Shown in pieces: positions 18,443 through 28,174 of a DNA stretch of 64,000 nt. The translations under genes and the position numbers were made by a program. The stretch is from Halichondria panicea (taxonomy: Eukaryota; Porifera; Demospongiae; Suberitida; Halichondriidae). The DNA is taken from contig NC_087380.1 in the NCBI RefSeq assembly GCF_963675165.1, forward strand, positions 946,303 through 1,010,302, read 5' to 3'. A model generated the notes under the pieces. That model was not told the DNA's origin. It did not search any database and was given only the letters and a program-made list of their open reading frames with translations. Position 1 is the stretch's first letter; each line of letters starts with the position of its first letter.

Positions 18443-20642
18443 ATGGCTACTGTAACTCTATTTCTTTGCTGTCTGCTGGGAAGTGTTTGTCTTGTGAATG
18501 GACAGACTTTGTGTGAGTTGACATAATGCAGTGCAGTGGCTTACCTTCCCCTAGCTAGCTATAGTCTATATACCATTGTTTCTTGCTCAATATATTAATG
18601 CACTGCATGAGGGTAGTAGCTAAATACAGTGTACATGCAGGTTCTATGCTTGAGAATATCATAGACATGCATCTTATAATAATATTATGAGCTGTTGTCA
18701 ATTTGTGCTAATATGCATGCATGTTTGACATATCCAGCAGCACCCAATGAACATAGCTATGTCCAATACACTAACCCTCACCCCCCACAGCTCCCTGTCC
18801 CACACTGAGTCCCCTGTCTAATGGAATGATCGCAACCACCAACATGGCCACCTACACCTGTAACACTGGGTACACCATCAGTGGAACCATAGATAGAAGA
18901 GCAACTACTGCAATAACTTGTATAAGTGATGGTACCTGGTCTCCAACACCTCCCACTTGTACAAGTAAGACCTGAATTTATATAGGTACACATGCATGGT
19001 GCAAGTGCAAAGTCCTCGCTCAAAGTCCATTTGCATGGCTAATGACGTCATTTATTTGTACGACTATCCTTTAATCTAATGATCGGCACTTAAGAAAGCT
19101 AGGTTGTTGTATTCAAAGATTGGTAGTTAGTGTGTGTTTATTTTCCCCAACACAGTCGTCACCTGCCCTGTCCTAACCTCCCCTACCAATGGAGGTGTGT
19201 CCACCACCACTAGTCGGAACTACCTCACCATTGCTGCATACAGCTGTGACCCTGGCTACTTCCTCACTGGTAGTGCTACTAGACAATGTGAAGCTACTGG
19301 TCAGTGGTCAGGAGTGGCACCAACTTGTTCACGTGAGTTAGCAATGGTGGGTTGGAAGTAATGGTGATCAAGCATCTCCCCACAGCTGTTGACTGTGGTT
19401 CCCTGACTGACCCCTCCAATGGAGCAGTGGACACATCCTCTGGAACCACCTTCATGATGACTGCTACCTACACCTGTGTCACTGGATACAACATTGTTGG
19501 TAGTGAGATCAGAACTTGTGGAGGAAGTATAACAAGTGGACCAACTGGAGTTTGGAGTCCAGCTGCACCAGTTTGTGAAAGTATGTTATACCAATGTGTT
19601 GTGGCCTCACGTGATTTCCTATGATCTTATTACTGAACACTTTGTCAGTGAGCGTTGGTTAAATATGTTACTTGTCTGTTACAGTTGTCAACTGTGATTC
19701 CCTGGACGACCCCTCCAATGGAACAGTGGGCACATCCTCTGGAACCACCTTTAGGGACACTGCTACCTACACCTGTAACCCTGGATACACTCTGACTGGA
19801 GATATGACCAGAACTTGTCAAGCTAATGGAAATTGGAGCTCTAGTGAACCTGCCTGTGAATGTGAGTGTGGCCTACACAGCTTCAATACTACTCATTGCT
19901 CCCTGCAGTCATTGTCCTGTCCATTGGAGGCACTGTCTACACTAACAACACAGCTCTGTCCTTCTCCCTCATTGGAGAGGGCTCCTCTGCCCTCACCTGT
20001 CACACTGAGCTATCCACCTGCTGCAGAGGAGTGGACAATAACGGCAATGCTCTCGGAGGGTGGAGAGGACCAGATGGGGACATTCCTGAAACAATAGGTG
20101 ATGGATTCTACGTCACTAGAAATGTCAGCACTATTAGCCTGAATCGCCATGGCACTGAAACGTTGGCTGGTGTCTACTGCTGCACTATCCCCAGAGCTGG
20201 TGGTATCACTCAAATATTCTGTGCAGAGGTGCAAGGTACAACATTCGTGTGTGTGTGTGTGTGTTGTGTATCTTATATAGCTGATTCATCTTCTATTCTA
20301 TAGCTCCTACTTCTTCACCAGGGCCTGGTGGTGATGTTGGGGCTATAGTCGGTGGTGTCATTGTTGCTGTGATAGACATTGTGGGGTTAGTAGTGGGTAT
20401 CATTGTGGCAGTCATTATAAGGACAAAGAAACTTACACAAGCAAGGTGAATGTTCATGTGGAATGATAATAGTAAAGTTTATATTACTATACAGAAGTCA
20501 ACTCAGACAGTATCAAAACAAACAAGAGCCAGTTTATGAAGATGTGAGCAAGTTGGGTGTGGGTGGCCCCCCCACAGCTATTGAGCTGAGTGAGTGTCCA
20601 GCATACGCACCCACTGTGTCAGGGGGTGGGCAGAGGAGATAA
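18443..20642 (+). CDS. REC3: class B CCP/Ig receptor, intact
   Basis: Eight exons (18,443-18,512; 18,791-18,964; 19,156-19,332; 19,386-19,580; 19,685-19,861; 19,909-20,235; 20,304-20,445; 20,495-20,642) give 469 residues. Ig1 is absent: where its exon should lie (about 18,735-18,755) only the phrase CAGCACCCAATGA remains. Order: signal peptide, CCP1 (24-81), CCP2 (82-140), CCP3 (141-205), CCP4 (206-264), Ig2 (265-373), membrane exon, tail (421-469). The membrane exon is of a second type (GAIVGGVIVAVIDIVGLVVG) and has an Asp within the helix where REC8 and REC11 have Ala. The tail keeps VYEDVSKL and AYAPT but stops at GGGQRR, so the C-terminal IYDN is lost. Intron 6 is 47 bases, so its retention would break the frame. 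Confidence 0.85.
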
Positions 20643-20950
20643 GAAGATCATAATGATAATACAAACCCTTTATTTATTGATTTGTGCTGTATTTTAGTAG
20701 CGTTATACAATTGTTTTCATTGCACAATCATTATAGTACGTATAATTACAGCAACTCAGATTGTATTCACTTCATCATTAGCCATAGCTTGTGCATCATT
20801 GTTTGGATGGTGTCTTTCCACGTTTACAGTTGATCATTGTATAAGAGAATGTAAAGTTGTTTGTTCAACACGAAGACGTATAAACAACAAATCACAAAAC
20901 GTGTGTTTACGTAGTTCTGTGTGTGCATGAACAAAGAGACGGCTAGTGAG

Positions 20951-21060
20951 TCAGTGTGACAGGTCGTTGGCATCAAACTTCTCCTGATCATAAAGCTCCG
21001 CCTTTATCATCCGTCCTTCAAACCATCGACCATTGAGAGATTTAGCAGCTGCTACAGCCT
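20951..21060 (-). pseudogene. PUF60-type last exon, orphan copy 1
   Basis: Minus-strand frame after an acceptor (CCCCTACAG) reads [20 protein letters not shown] then [16 protein letters not shown] and stop at 20,953-20,951. This matches the C-terminal RRM (UHM) of PUF60/half-pint splicing factor (NGRWFAGR...EVYDQERFDNSDLSA). No other PUF60 exon is in the window. Further copies lie at 40,989, 50,834 and 61,198, always behind a receptor, so it travelled with the duplicated block. Confidence 0.75.
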
Positions 21061-21230
21061 CTGTAGGGGCAGAGGAGGACAGTATACAGGTCGAACAATT
21101 AATTATCAACTTTTATAGTGTGGGGGAATTAGGGTAGGATAGCGGGACTAGAGTGTGGGGGTGGGGGTGGAGGTTGATTGGCTAAGATAAAAATAATTAT
21201 AATAATCAACATTATTCATAGCTTACATTC

Positions 21231-21275
21231 AATGATTGAGTGGGTGTAGCTCCCTCTAGTGGAGTGTGGGGGCGG
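21231..21275 (+). promoter_or_regulatory. Shared upstream box at the orphan signal exon
   Basis: GATTGAGTGGGTGTAGCTCC then GAGTGTGGGGGCGG, about 20 bases before the orphan signal exon. It is an apparently complete promoter box without an intact gene directly behind it. Confidence 0.5.
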
Positions 21276-21292
21276 TTATAAACACAGAGAGA

Positions 21293-21364
21293 ATGGCTAC
21301 TGTAACCTATTTCTCTGCTGTCTGCTGGGAAGTGTTCTCTTATGTATGGACAGTTGGCTCTGAG
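21293..21364 (+). pseudogene. Orphan receptor signal-peptide exon
   Basis: ATGGCTACTGTAACCTATTT matches exon 1 of the receptors but lacks one base after GTAAC, so the leader reads MATVTYFSAV instead of MATVTLFLCC. A donor (GTGAGTTG) follows. The next receptor exon is 2 kb away and has its own leader. The same broken exon recurs at 51,168. Confidence 0.75.
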
Positions 21365-21475
21365 TGAGTTGATTTAATATGCAGCAAGTATTGCAAACTT
21401 ATTTATTTAGCTAGACCATTATAATTATAGTTTAAAAGGGAATGGCTGCCCACTCTACTTCGATATTCCCGATAC

Positions 21476-22141
21476 CTGTCACTATCCTCATCACACACAT
21501 ACGCTTGTCCTCGTTAAAACCAAGTGTTCCCATGGCATCCTACGTAGATGCAAAATAACAGGTGAAAATGGCTAATTATTACCGATTAATCAATAGCTTA
21601 ATTACCTGTGTACTCTTGAACTTCGAAAATTTCTGCATGAATTCACAGATTACTAGAAATGCATATAATATTATAAGAATATACAAGTATAGTATAAACA
21701 TTATTTTGATTACTGCATGTACATAGCGAGTGATTTTCGTGAGTAAAAATTTCGTTTGACTTCATTGCCTGTACTGCATTGCATGTGTGTTCCGGTAAAC
21801 CACGCCTACGTTTTCATGGGGGAAAATTTGCCCACGAAAAGAACAAATATTTTATTCCACAAAAATTACCCGCTATACGGTACTATAGAATGGCCTTAAA
21901 AAGCATTCTCAATCTCTCCAGCTATAGCTGAATTAGCAGGCAAGTTATACTCACAGTGTCTGCTCCGGTAATCTTGCCCTGGTTCCCAAAATGGCCCTGA
22001 AGAGTACATATACAAACAAGTTGTTCATTACAGACTGACTCACAAAACGAGACGAGTTATTGTTTCTGATTGTCCTTGCATTTCCGAATACTTCCAAAAC
22101 GGGTTGGCCTGGATCACCTGCTCCTCGAGGTTACCACGCGC
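21476..22141 (-). pseudogene. Myosin II heavy-chain motor exons, fragment (copy 1)
   Basis: Four minus-strand pieces in gene order. 22,141-22,044 reads RGNLEEQVIQAN, then GNARTIRNNNSSRF before a GTGAG donor. 21,996-21,955 reads GHFGNQGKITGADT. About 21,635-21,607 has a damaged short exon, and 21,540-21,476 reads DAMGTLGFNEDKRMCVMRIV. These fit the myosin motor stretch LE.QI..ANP.LEAFGNAKT.RN.NSSRFGK and the later DAM..LGF region. The exon for YLLEKSRV is missing, and one base is lost after CAGGCCAACC. Introns are kept, so this is a genomic fragment and not a retrocopy. Confidence 0.65.
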
Positions 22142-22480
22142 CTGTGCATGACATGACATAACATATTTAAATAGTGACAATAACAATGGACACTTGTAGA
22201 AAGCTCTACCCAGCACACAATGAACAGTGCTATAATTATTTCTTAGTTTGGGTGTACAAATTCTTTATAATTATGTCTAAAACTACACAAAATTATAATT
22301 TTGTGGTATCAATTAACATGAGCTGCTCTCAGTGTCATAGAAAGTGAGGGATGACATTCCAATTTAATTGAGCCGTAATAATATTACATAATTATTATTA
22401 ATAAATATATTATGTCATGTCATGCACAGGTGCGTGGTAACCTTGAGGAACAGGTGATCCAGGCCAACCCCGTTCCGTTG
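22080..22480. repeat. Inverted repeat built on a myosin exon
   Basis: The phrase GGTTGGCCTGGATCACCTGC at 22,100 and its inverse GCAGGTGATCCAGGCC-like stretch at 22,449 face each other about 250 bases apart; the arms also share CATGACATGACATA / TATGTCATGTCATG. The plus-strand arm therefore carries a second, inverted partial copy of the same myosin exon (GTGCGTGGTAACCTTGAGGA). Confidence 0.65.
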
Positions 22481-22481
22481 C

Positions 22482-23155
22482 CTATATAATTATGGCATAT
22501 ACCCGTACTACCACATGCACAAGACCACTATTGATTGCGGAATTCTTGATATTTTCTTAATGCTTGTCAAATTTAACAATTTTGTTGCGGATATCTTGTT
22601 AATATGTAAATCCTCCTCCTCCAGTATCACACACATGCACCCACATGTTATACATGTTATACATGCATTATGTTCATACAACCACAAACAAAATTCCGTA
22701 CATTGAGCTCGATTATGAGTAATTATAGTTGCTATGTCTAGATTGTTTTAAGCATAATTATACCTAACAGAGGTATATACATTGAGTTGGAGACAATGGC
22801 CAAAGCCATGCAGTAACATCACTAACAGACTATCTCAAGGTGCTGGGTTCAGCCCCTCCCTTCTCACTGACGAGTTCATCAATTGTTTTGACGGCTCCTC
22901 TAGTCATGTGACCTACAGAGCTGTGCACACTGGAACAGAAACTGTATCTGCTGTGGAATTCATTAATTGCACTCATAGTACAAATACCTGAGTTTGTTTG
23001 ACTGCAATGAAGGCAGGTCATGTGCACACTTCCTTGACATGACTTTTATTATTACCATTGGATGCAGTGTGCTTTCAGTATCATAAGTAGACTATCAAGT
23101 GCTACAAGCTATAATTATTAGCTACATTAGGTATATGATATATATATAGCTATAA
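22482..23155. other. Conserved segment of unknown content upstream of REC4
   Basis: Contains ACTATTGATTGCGGAATTCT and a stretch reading LTDEFINCFDGSSSHVTYRA then VHTGTETVSAVEF (about 22,862-22,990). The same stretch recurs at about 52,716-52,850 and, diverged, at 57,789-57,880. I recognise no family; it could be an exon of a captured gene or regulatory DNA of this receptor subgroup. Confidence 0.4.
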
Positions 23156-23160
23156 GGAGA

Positions 23161-26100
23161 ATGTTTCCTTCAAGGTTATTTCTCTGTTGTCTGCTGGGAA
23201 GTGCTCCCCTAGTGTATGGACAGCCAGCTTTAGGTGAGTTGAAATTATGCAGTGCAGCTAGCTAAATAAGCTAAGTATATAGCTATATGGAGAATGTTCC
23301 CTTCAAGGTTATTTCTGTAACTTGTGCTAGATCTAATTGCTGGTAAATATATAGTACTATAGATGAAACAAGTAGATCTAGGCTTGGTATCAGAGCATCA
23401 ATTATGGCATACAGTTCGACTGGCAGCATCCAATGAGCCCGATGGCACTGACCACACTGGAGAGATCATCTCGTTCTCTGATGTTGGATCAGGAGTTGGT
23501 ACTGATCCACCAGCCTGGTATTGCTACACCTACCCTGGTGGTGCAGTGTGGCAGGGTCCTGGTGGGAGTGAATTGCCCATAGTTCAGGGCAGGGCTGCAG
23601 TTAGGGATGAACTGTTCATCAGTGGTACTTTTAATCCTGATGCCGTTGTTCTGCATCGTGGTCCCACACACTTCAGTCCTGATGGAGAACACTGCTGTGT
23701 GAGGATTGCCACCAATGAGAGGAGATGTGTCACCTTCAGTGAGTGCTGACTATATTGTCTATGCATGTCCAATACTAACCTCCACCCCACAGCTCCCTGC
23801 CCCACACTGAGTCCCCTGTCTAATGGAAGGATCTCATATGATGCAACCACCAGCATGGCCACCTACACCTGTGACACTGGGTACACCATCAGTGGAGCTA
23901 CTCCGATAACTTGTATGAGTGATGGTACTAGTGCTGGTACCTGGTCTCCAACACCTCCCACTTGTACAAGTAAGACCATCATATAAAACTACTATAAAAC
24001 GACGAAATTTGGCGAGCGTTTTAATTTGGCAAATTTACATTAGTTTGCTAGTGGGTGAAACGTTATTGCCGTATATAGTAGCCACGCCTGAGACGTCAAT
24101 CCAATTTGGTTCAAATGGCTCATTTACCAAATATAGTACCAAGAGTGCATAAGAAGAGAAGAGTGTCGAACTACGAGTAAAGAGTGCAAGTGAAGAGGAT
24201 CAACTCGACTATTGTCTCTATTGATTTTTGTGAACAGATTGTCTCCTATCAGTGTGCAGTGAGCAGCTCTACTAGCTCTGAACGTTGAATGCGAACAATT
24301 TAGCTAGAATTGTTCGATTACCACACCCCTAAAAACGTCACGGTTAACATTTACTAGGAGATTACTATTAAATTTACAATACTTTATCACGTGCTAGTCA
24401 TGTTACTTTGCGCACAGTGTTTGTGGTGTTTGTGTAGAAGTATCAGTAGTTCGACACTCTTCTCTTCTTATGCACTCATGATAATACTTGCCAAATTTTC
24501 AACTGGTACCCGGACCTTTATAGAGAACTATAGTTAGTGTGTGTTTATTTTCCCCAACACAGTCGTCACCTGCCCTGTCCTAACCTCCCCTACCAATGGA
24601 GCCTTGTCCACCCCTAACCTCAACTACCTCACCATTGCTACATACAGCTGTGATACTGGCTACTTCCTCACTGGTAATGCTGCTAGACAATGTCAAGCTA
24701 CTGGTGAATGGTCAGGAGTGGCACCAACTTGTTCACGTGAGTTAGCAATGGTGGGTTGGAAGTAATGGTGATCAAGCATTTCCCACAGCTGTTGACTGTG
24801 GTTCCCTGGACGCCCCCTCCAATGGAGCAGTGGACACATCCTCTGGAACCACCTTCATGATGACTGCTACCTACACCTGTAACACTGGATACAACATTGT
24901 TGGTAGTGAGAGCAGAACTTGTGGAGCAAGTATAACAAGTGGACCAACTGGAGTTTGGAGTCCAGCTGCACCAGTTTGTGAACGTATGTTATACCATAGA
25001 TAGAGTAGAAGAGGGATTGGAAACGGAAGTGATTCACGTGATGTTTTACAATGAAGTCTACGTAGTGGCTCTGGTATCTCCTCATAACTCCCGCAAAATC
25101 CCGGGAAACTTATTGTGTCCAAAGCATACATCTCAGAGCTACCCCCATTACTGATCACATGCCCCCTGATAGTAGGTATCAATTGGAAACAAAGAAAATA
25201 TAATCTCGATTGTCGTGAAGTAGCTAGAGGTACACAGAGCGCTTTTTCATGCTTGTGTTCCTATAGTACCTTTGATTAGCTAAGGCTTTGTAACTAAATA
25301 GTGTCCTGTGTCCCAAATGGCCTCAAGTATTTGATGTTTAGCAGCAGAACTGCTCGTGGACTTCTTACAGAGAGCAAAACAATTCTCTTGAATTATTCAT
25401 GTTTAGCCCTCGTGTTAAAAAGTAAGCCTCAATTAAAACCGCGGAGATACACGGATGGTACTTCGAGGGTACTACCGACCAATGTCTGTGGCCTCACATG
25501 ATTTCTTAATACTGAACCTCTCCGGTAAGCATTGGTTAAATGTGTAGTTATCAACTGTGGTTCCCTGGATGCCCCCTCCAATGGAGCAGTGGACACATCC
25601 TCTGGAACCACTTACCTCCAAAGAGCTACCTACACCTGTAACCCTGGATACACTCTGACTGGTGGAGATATGACCAGAACTTGTCAAGTTAATGGAATGT
25701 GGAGCTCTAGTGCCTGTGAATGTGAGTGTGACCTACACAGCTTCAATACTACTCATTGCTCCCCTGCAGTCATTGTCCTGTCCATTGGAGGCACTGTCTT
25801 CACTAACAACACAGCTCTGTCCTTCTCCCTCATTGGAGAGAGCTCTTCTGCCCTCACCTGTCACACTGAGCTATCCACCTGCTGCAGGGAACAAGACAAC
25901 CTCAATGGAGGGGCTCTAGGAGGGTGGAGAGGACCAGATGGGAACAGTATTCCTGAAGCAAGTGATACCTGTCCTTCAGAGGGATTCTACATAATCAGAG
26001 GCATTAGTACTATTAGCCTGAATCGCTGTAGCAATGAATCGTTGGTAGGAGGCGTCTACTGCTGCACTATTCCCAAAGCTAGTGGCATTATCCAAACGTT

Positions 26101-26562
26101 CTGTGTGAACGTGCTGTGTAAGTTGATGATATATAATTATAGGCTGCTGTGTATATACTCTATGTAAGTGTTATGTAGTGTTCTATATTGCTTTCAGTTT
26201 CTACAACTGAGCCAGCAATAGAACCATTCACTGAGCCAGCAACTGAGCCAGCAACTGATAAGCCATCCACTGAGCCATCCACTGAGCCATCCTGTTCCAC
26301 TGAGCCAGCAAGTACATGTACTGATGGACCTACAGTTGCACTGGGAGTGTTGCTAGCAGGCTCTGTTGTTGGGAATATTGTGTTCATAACTTTACTGATA
26401 CTCATAGTTGGAAGAAGACGTACACAAGCAAGGTGAGTGTGTAGGAATATTATGATTATATTGCATTGACAATACCTCTACAGAAGTGAGCTCAGTGATC
26501 ATGAGACTTACAGGAAAGAACAAATCCAGTTTACAAAGCACCAGACCAGGTGGCCTTTATGA
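23161..26562 (+). CDS. REC4: class A Ig/CCP receptor with truncated tail
   Basis: Exons 23,161-23,233; 23,415-23,738; 23,793-23,969; 24,563-24,736; 24,789-24,983; 25,548-25,721; 25,770-26,117; 26,198-26,432; 26,484-26,562 join in frame to 592 residues. The leader differs from the rest (MFPSRLFLCCLLGSAPLVYG). Ig1, CCP1-4 and Ig2 are intact; CCP4 lacks two residues before its last Cys. The stalk before the membrane has repeated TEP(S/A) units. In the tail, two one-base deletions shift the frame, so it ends RWPL with a stop at 26,560. YEDV, AYAPT and IYDN are then out of frame although still encoded to 26,689. It could act as a signalling-poor or decoy form, or be a young pseudogene. Introns 3 and 5 are enlarged by transposons. 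Confidence 0.7.
24143..24477. mobile_element. MITE with 32-bp terminal inverted repeats, REC4 intron 3
   Basis: The ends are GAGTGCATAAGAAGAGAAGA (continuing GTGTCGAACTAC) and its exact inverse. Length 335 bases, no coding frame. A relative lies in REC14 intron 3 (58,962-59,300); the near-identical REC12 intron 3 lacks it. Confidence 0.85.
24994..25480. mobile_element. Inverted-repeat element in REC4 intron 5, one end lost
   Basis: It starts CCATAGATAGAGTAGAAGAG as in the complete copy at 54,524-55,037, but the right end is deleted just after GAGGGTACTACCG. No coding capacity. Confidence 0.75.
26200..26325 (+). repeat. 12-bp minisatellite encoding a TEPS/TEPA stalk
   Basis: ACTGAGCCATCC / ACTGAGCCAGCA units within REC4 exon 8 encode Thr-Glu-Pro-Ser/Ala repeats just outside the membrane. 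Unit number differs among REC1, REC5, REC4, REC12 and REC14, so stalk length varies between paralogs. Confidence 0.8.
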
Positions 26563-26749
26563 AGATGTGAGCAAGCTGGGCATGGGTGGCCCCCCCACAG
26601 CTATTGAGCTGAGAGAGTGTCCAGCGTACGCACCCACTGTGTCAGGGGGTGGGCAGAGGAGAGAGGAAGATTGTATCTATGACAATTAACACAACGAGTA
26701 CTCATGTTTGTAGTGTGCCTTTGTATTTAATAGCTGCCAATGTTGCATT

Positions 26750-26955
26750 CAGTGGGCGTAGCTCCTCTAGAGTGTGGGGGTGTTTCTTTTTGCATGTACT
26801 GTGTAATGTACTGTGGGCAGAGGAGAGAGGAACATTGTATCTATGATAACTAACACAACTATATATTTTGAGTACTTACGTTTATACCTTTAATCAAATT
26901 CATAGATGCAAATGTTGCATTCAGTGGGTGTAGCTCCTCTAGAGTGTGGGGGCGT
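26750..26955 (+). promoter_or_regulatory. Two tandem upstream boxes
   Basis: CAGTGGGCGTAGCTCCTCTA with GTGTGGGGGTGTTTC at 26,752-26,790, and CAGTGGGTGTAGCTCCTCTA with GTGTGGGGGCGTTTT at 26,921-26,957. They lie in a direct duplication of about 170 bases that also repeats part of a receptor 3' end (AGAGGAGAGAGGAA at 26,818). Confidence 0.55.
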
Positions 26956-27023
26956 TTTTTTGCATGTAAACTGCATGCGTAATGAGTAATGTACTGTGTC
27001 TACTGGACATAGAGAGACACGTG

Positions 27024-27862
27024 AATGGCTGCTGTAACTCTTTTTCTCTGCTGTTTGCTTCGGAAGTGTTACTCTTGTGTATGGGCAAACTTTGTGTGAG
27101 TTGATGGAACAATTTTCCCATCGAATTAGGCAGCAAATTTTCCCCATGATTGAGGAAGTCGGCACTTTCTCATCTCCAGTAGTGGATGTGAAGAAGGAGG
27201 GGCATGTTTGGAATCCCTACCCTTACTATGGTGCTGCTCAGGCCTGGCCTCGAGGGTTTCCACTCGATCGAATCGTACCATTAGAGAGAAAACTATCAAC
27301 TCAACAAGTCAAGTGCCTACCTATTGTTCAACAGTACATGGCCAATCGTGATCCTGACGTCGATGCTATCTACCGTCTCTCACACTCCCTACCCATGGAC
27401 TATATCAGTGACAAGAAGCGAATGGTCCTACCTCATGGTGTGTTCTGCCCTTATAATGCACAGGCTACAATGCATCTGCACAAAGCTTTCTTGTCGATGC
27501 TCCTCCCCAAAACTGTTAGTGGTCGCGTCTCGGACATTTGGCGATCGTACATCTCCGAGTATGTCATGTCCTACATTCCTGACGTGTGTATGATGTTTGC
27601 CCCACCAGCTGTTCGTCACGAGCGCAACTCTCACGACTATATGAGGGACTTCTACAGTGAGCTGCCTCTCTACATGATGGCCTCTCAGCTTGTGGAGACG
27701 TTGGCTACTCACCCCCCACAGTTGGCTCCTCTGCAGGAGGTCCTACGAAACACCTACCTCATGCTGTACGAGATGGGAGTTCTGGAGGAAGATGATGTCA
27801 AGTATGTCGTTGCTTGGATTAATGACCTGAACAAAATTGGTTATGAATTTCCATCGCTTTAA
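27024..27862 (+). pseudogene. Receptor leader joined to a 5'-truncated STELLO copy
   Basis: A receptor signal exon (ATGGCTGCTGTAACTCTTTT, with one extra base) runs through its donor site GTGAGTTG straight into STELLO sequence from the DDDNVPIELGG region. From 27,077 an ATG opens a frame of 261 codons whose last about 240 match the STELLO C-terminal half (FPMIEEVGTF ... DLNKIGYEFPSL). Two compensating one-base shifts lie at the joint. The nucleotide-sugar half is missing, so catalysis is unlikely. The join shows one breakpoint of the block duplication. Confidence 0.8.
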
Positions 27863-28031
27863 TTTTTGGCTTAAAAACTTTATGTATTATGTTTCGATAC
27901 AATATAATTATATAGACTATTCCGTATTGCTAAAATGTGCAGAAAATGATTTTGTTATTGATTTTTGAGTTCTTTAATGCTCGCAAACAATTTCTAGTAC
28001 TCTCTCGTGTGCCACTCTATCTACTAAGGCA

Positions 28032-28070
28032 TGAGTGGGCGTAGCTACTAAAATAAGGTGGGGCGTGTCT
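28032..28070 (+). promoter_or_regulatory. Shared upstream box, REC5
   Basis: GAGTGGGCGTAGCTACTAAA then GGTGGGGCGTGTC. Same version as REC1, including the TTGCATGGCTTCTACCTGCC that follows it. Confidence 0.55.
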
Positions 28071-28174
28071 GTTCCTGCAGTGTTGCATGGCTTCTACCTG
28101 CCTTAATTGTGGTTGTTGTCTTGCAGGCATCATATAAACAGCAAAAGGCTGAGAATTATCATAACTCATGCAGG

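Larger units (their letters stand above)
20300..26120. repeat. Segmental duplication, left copy (with 50.2-55.7 kb)
   Basis: From the REC3 membrane exon through REC4 exon 7 the sequence is nearly identical by eye to 50,170-55,685. Shared content includes the PUF60 and myosin exons, an orphan signal exon and the receptor. The two copies differ by scattered substitutions, small insertions (often AATT-like or CATG) and transposon content in introns. Confidence 0.85.

Noticed and set aside
20223-20265. CRISPR-like or VLR-like repeat system
   Set aside because: Repeats are exon-structured paralogs and microsatellites; there are no short direct repeats with spacers and no LRR modules.
26890-27165. 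Minus-strand frame across the chimeric leader
   Set aside because: It is antisense to the receptor leader and upstream boxes, with no motif or splice support.
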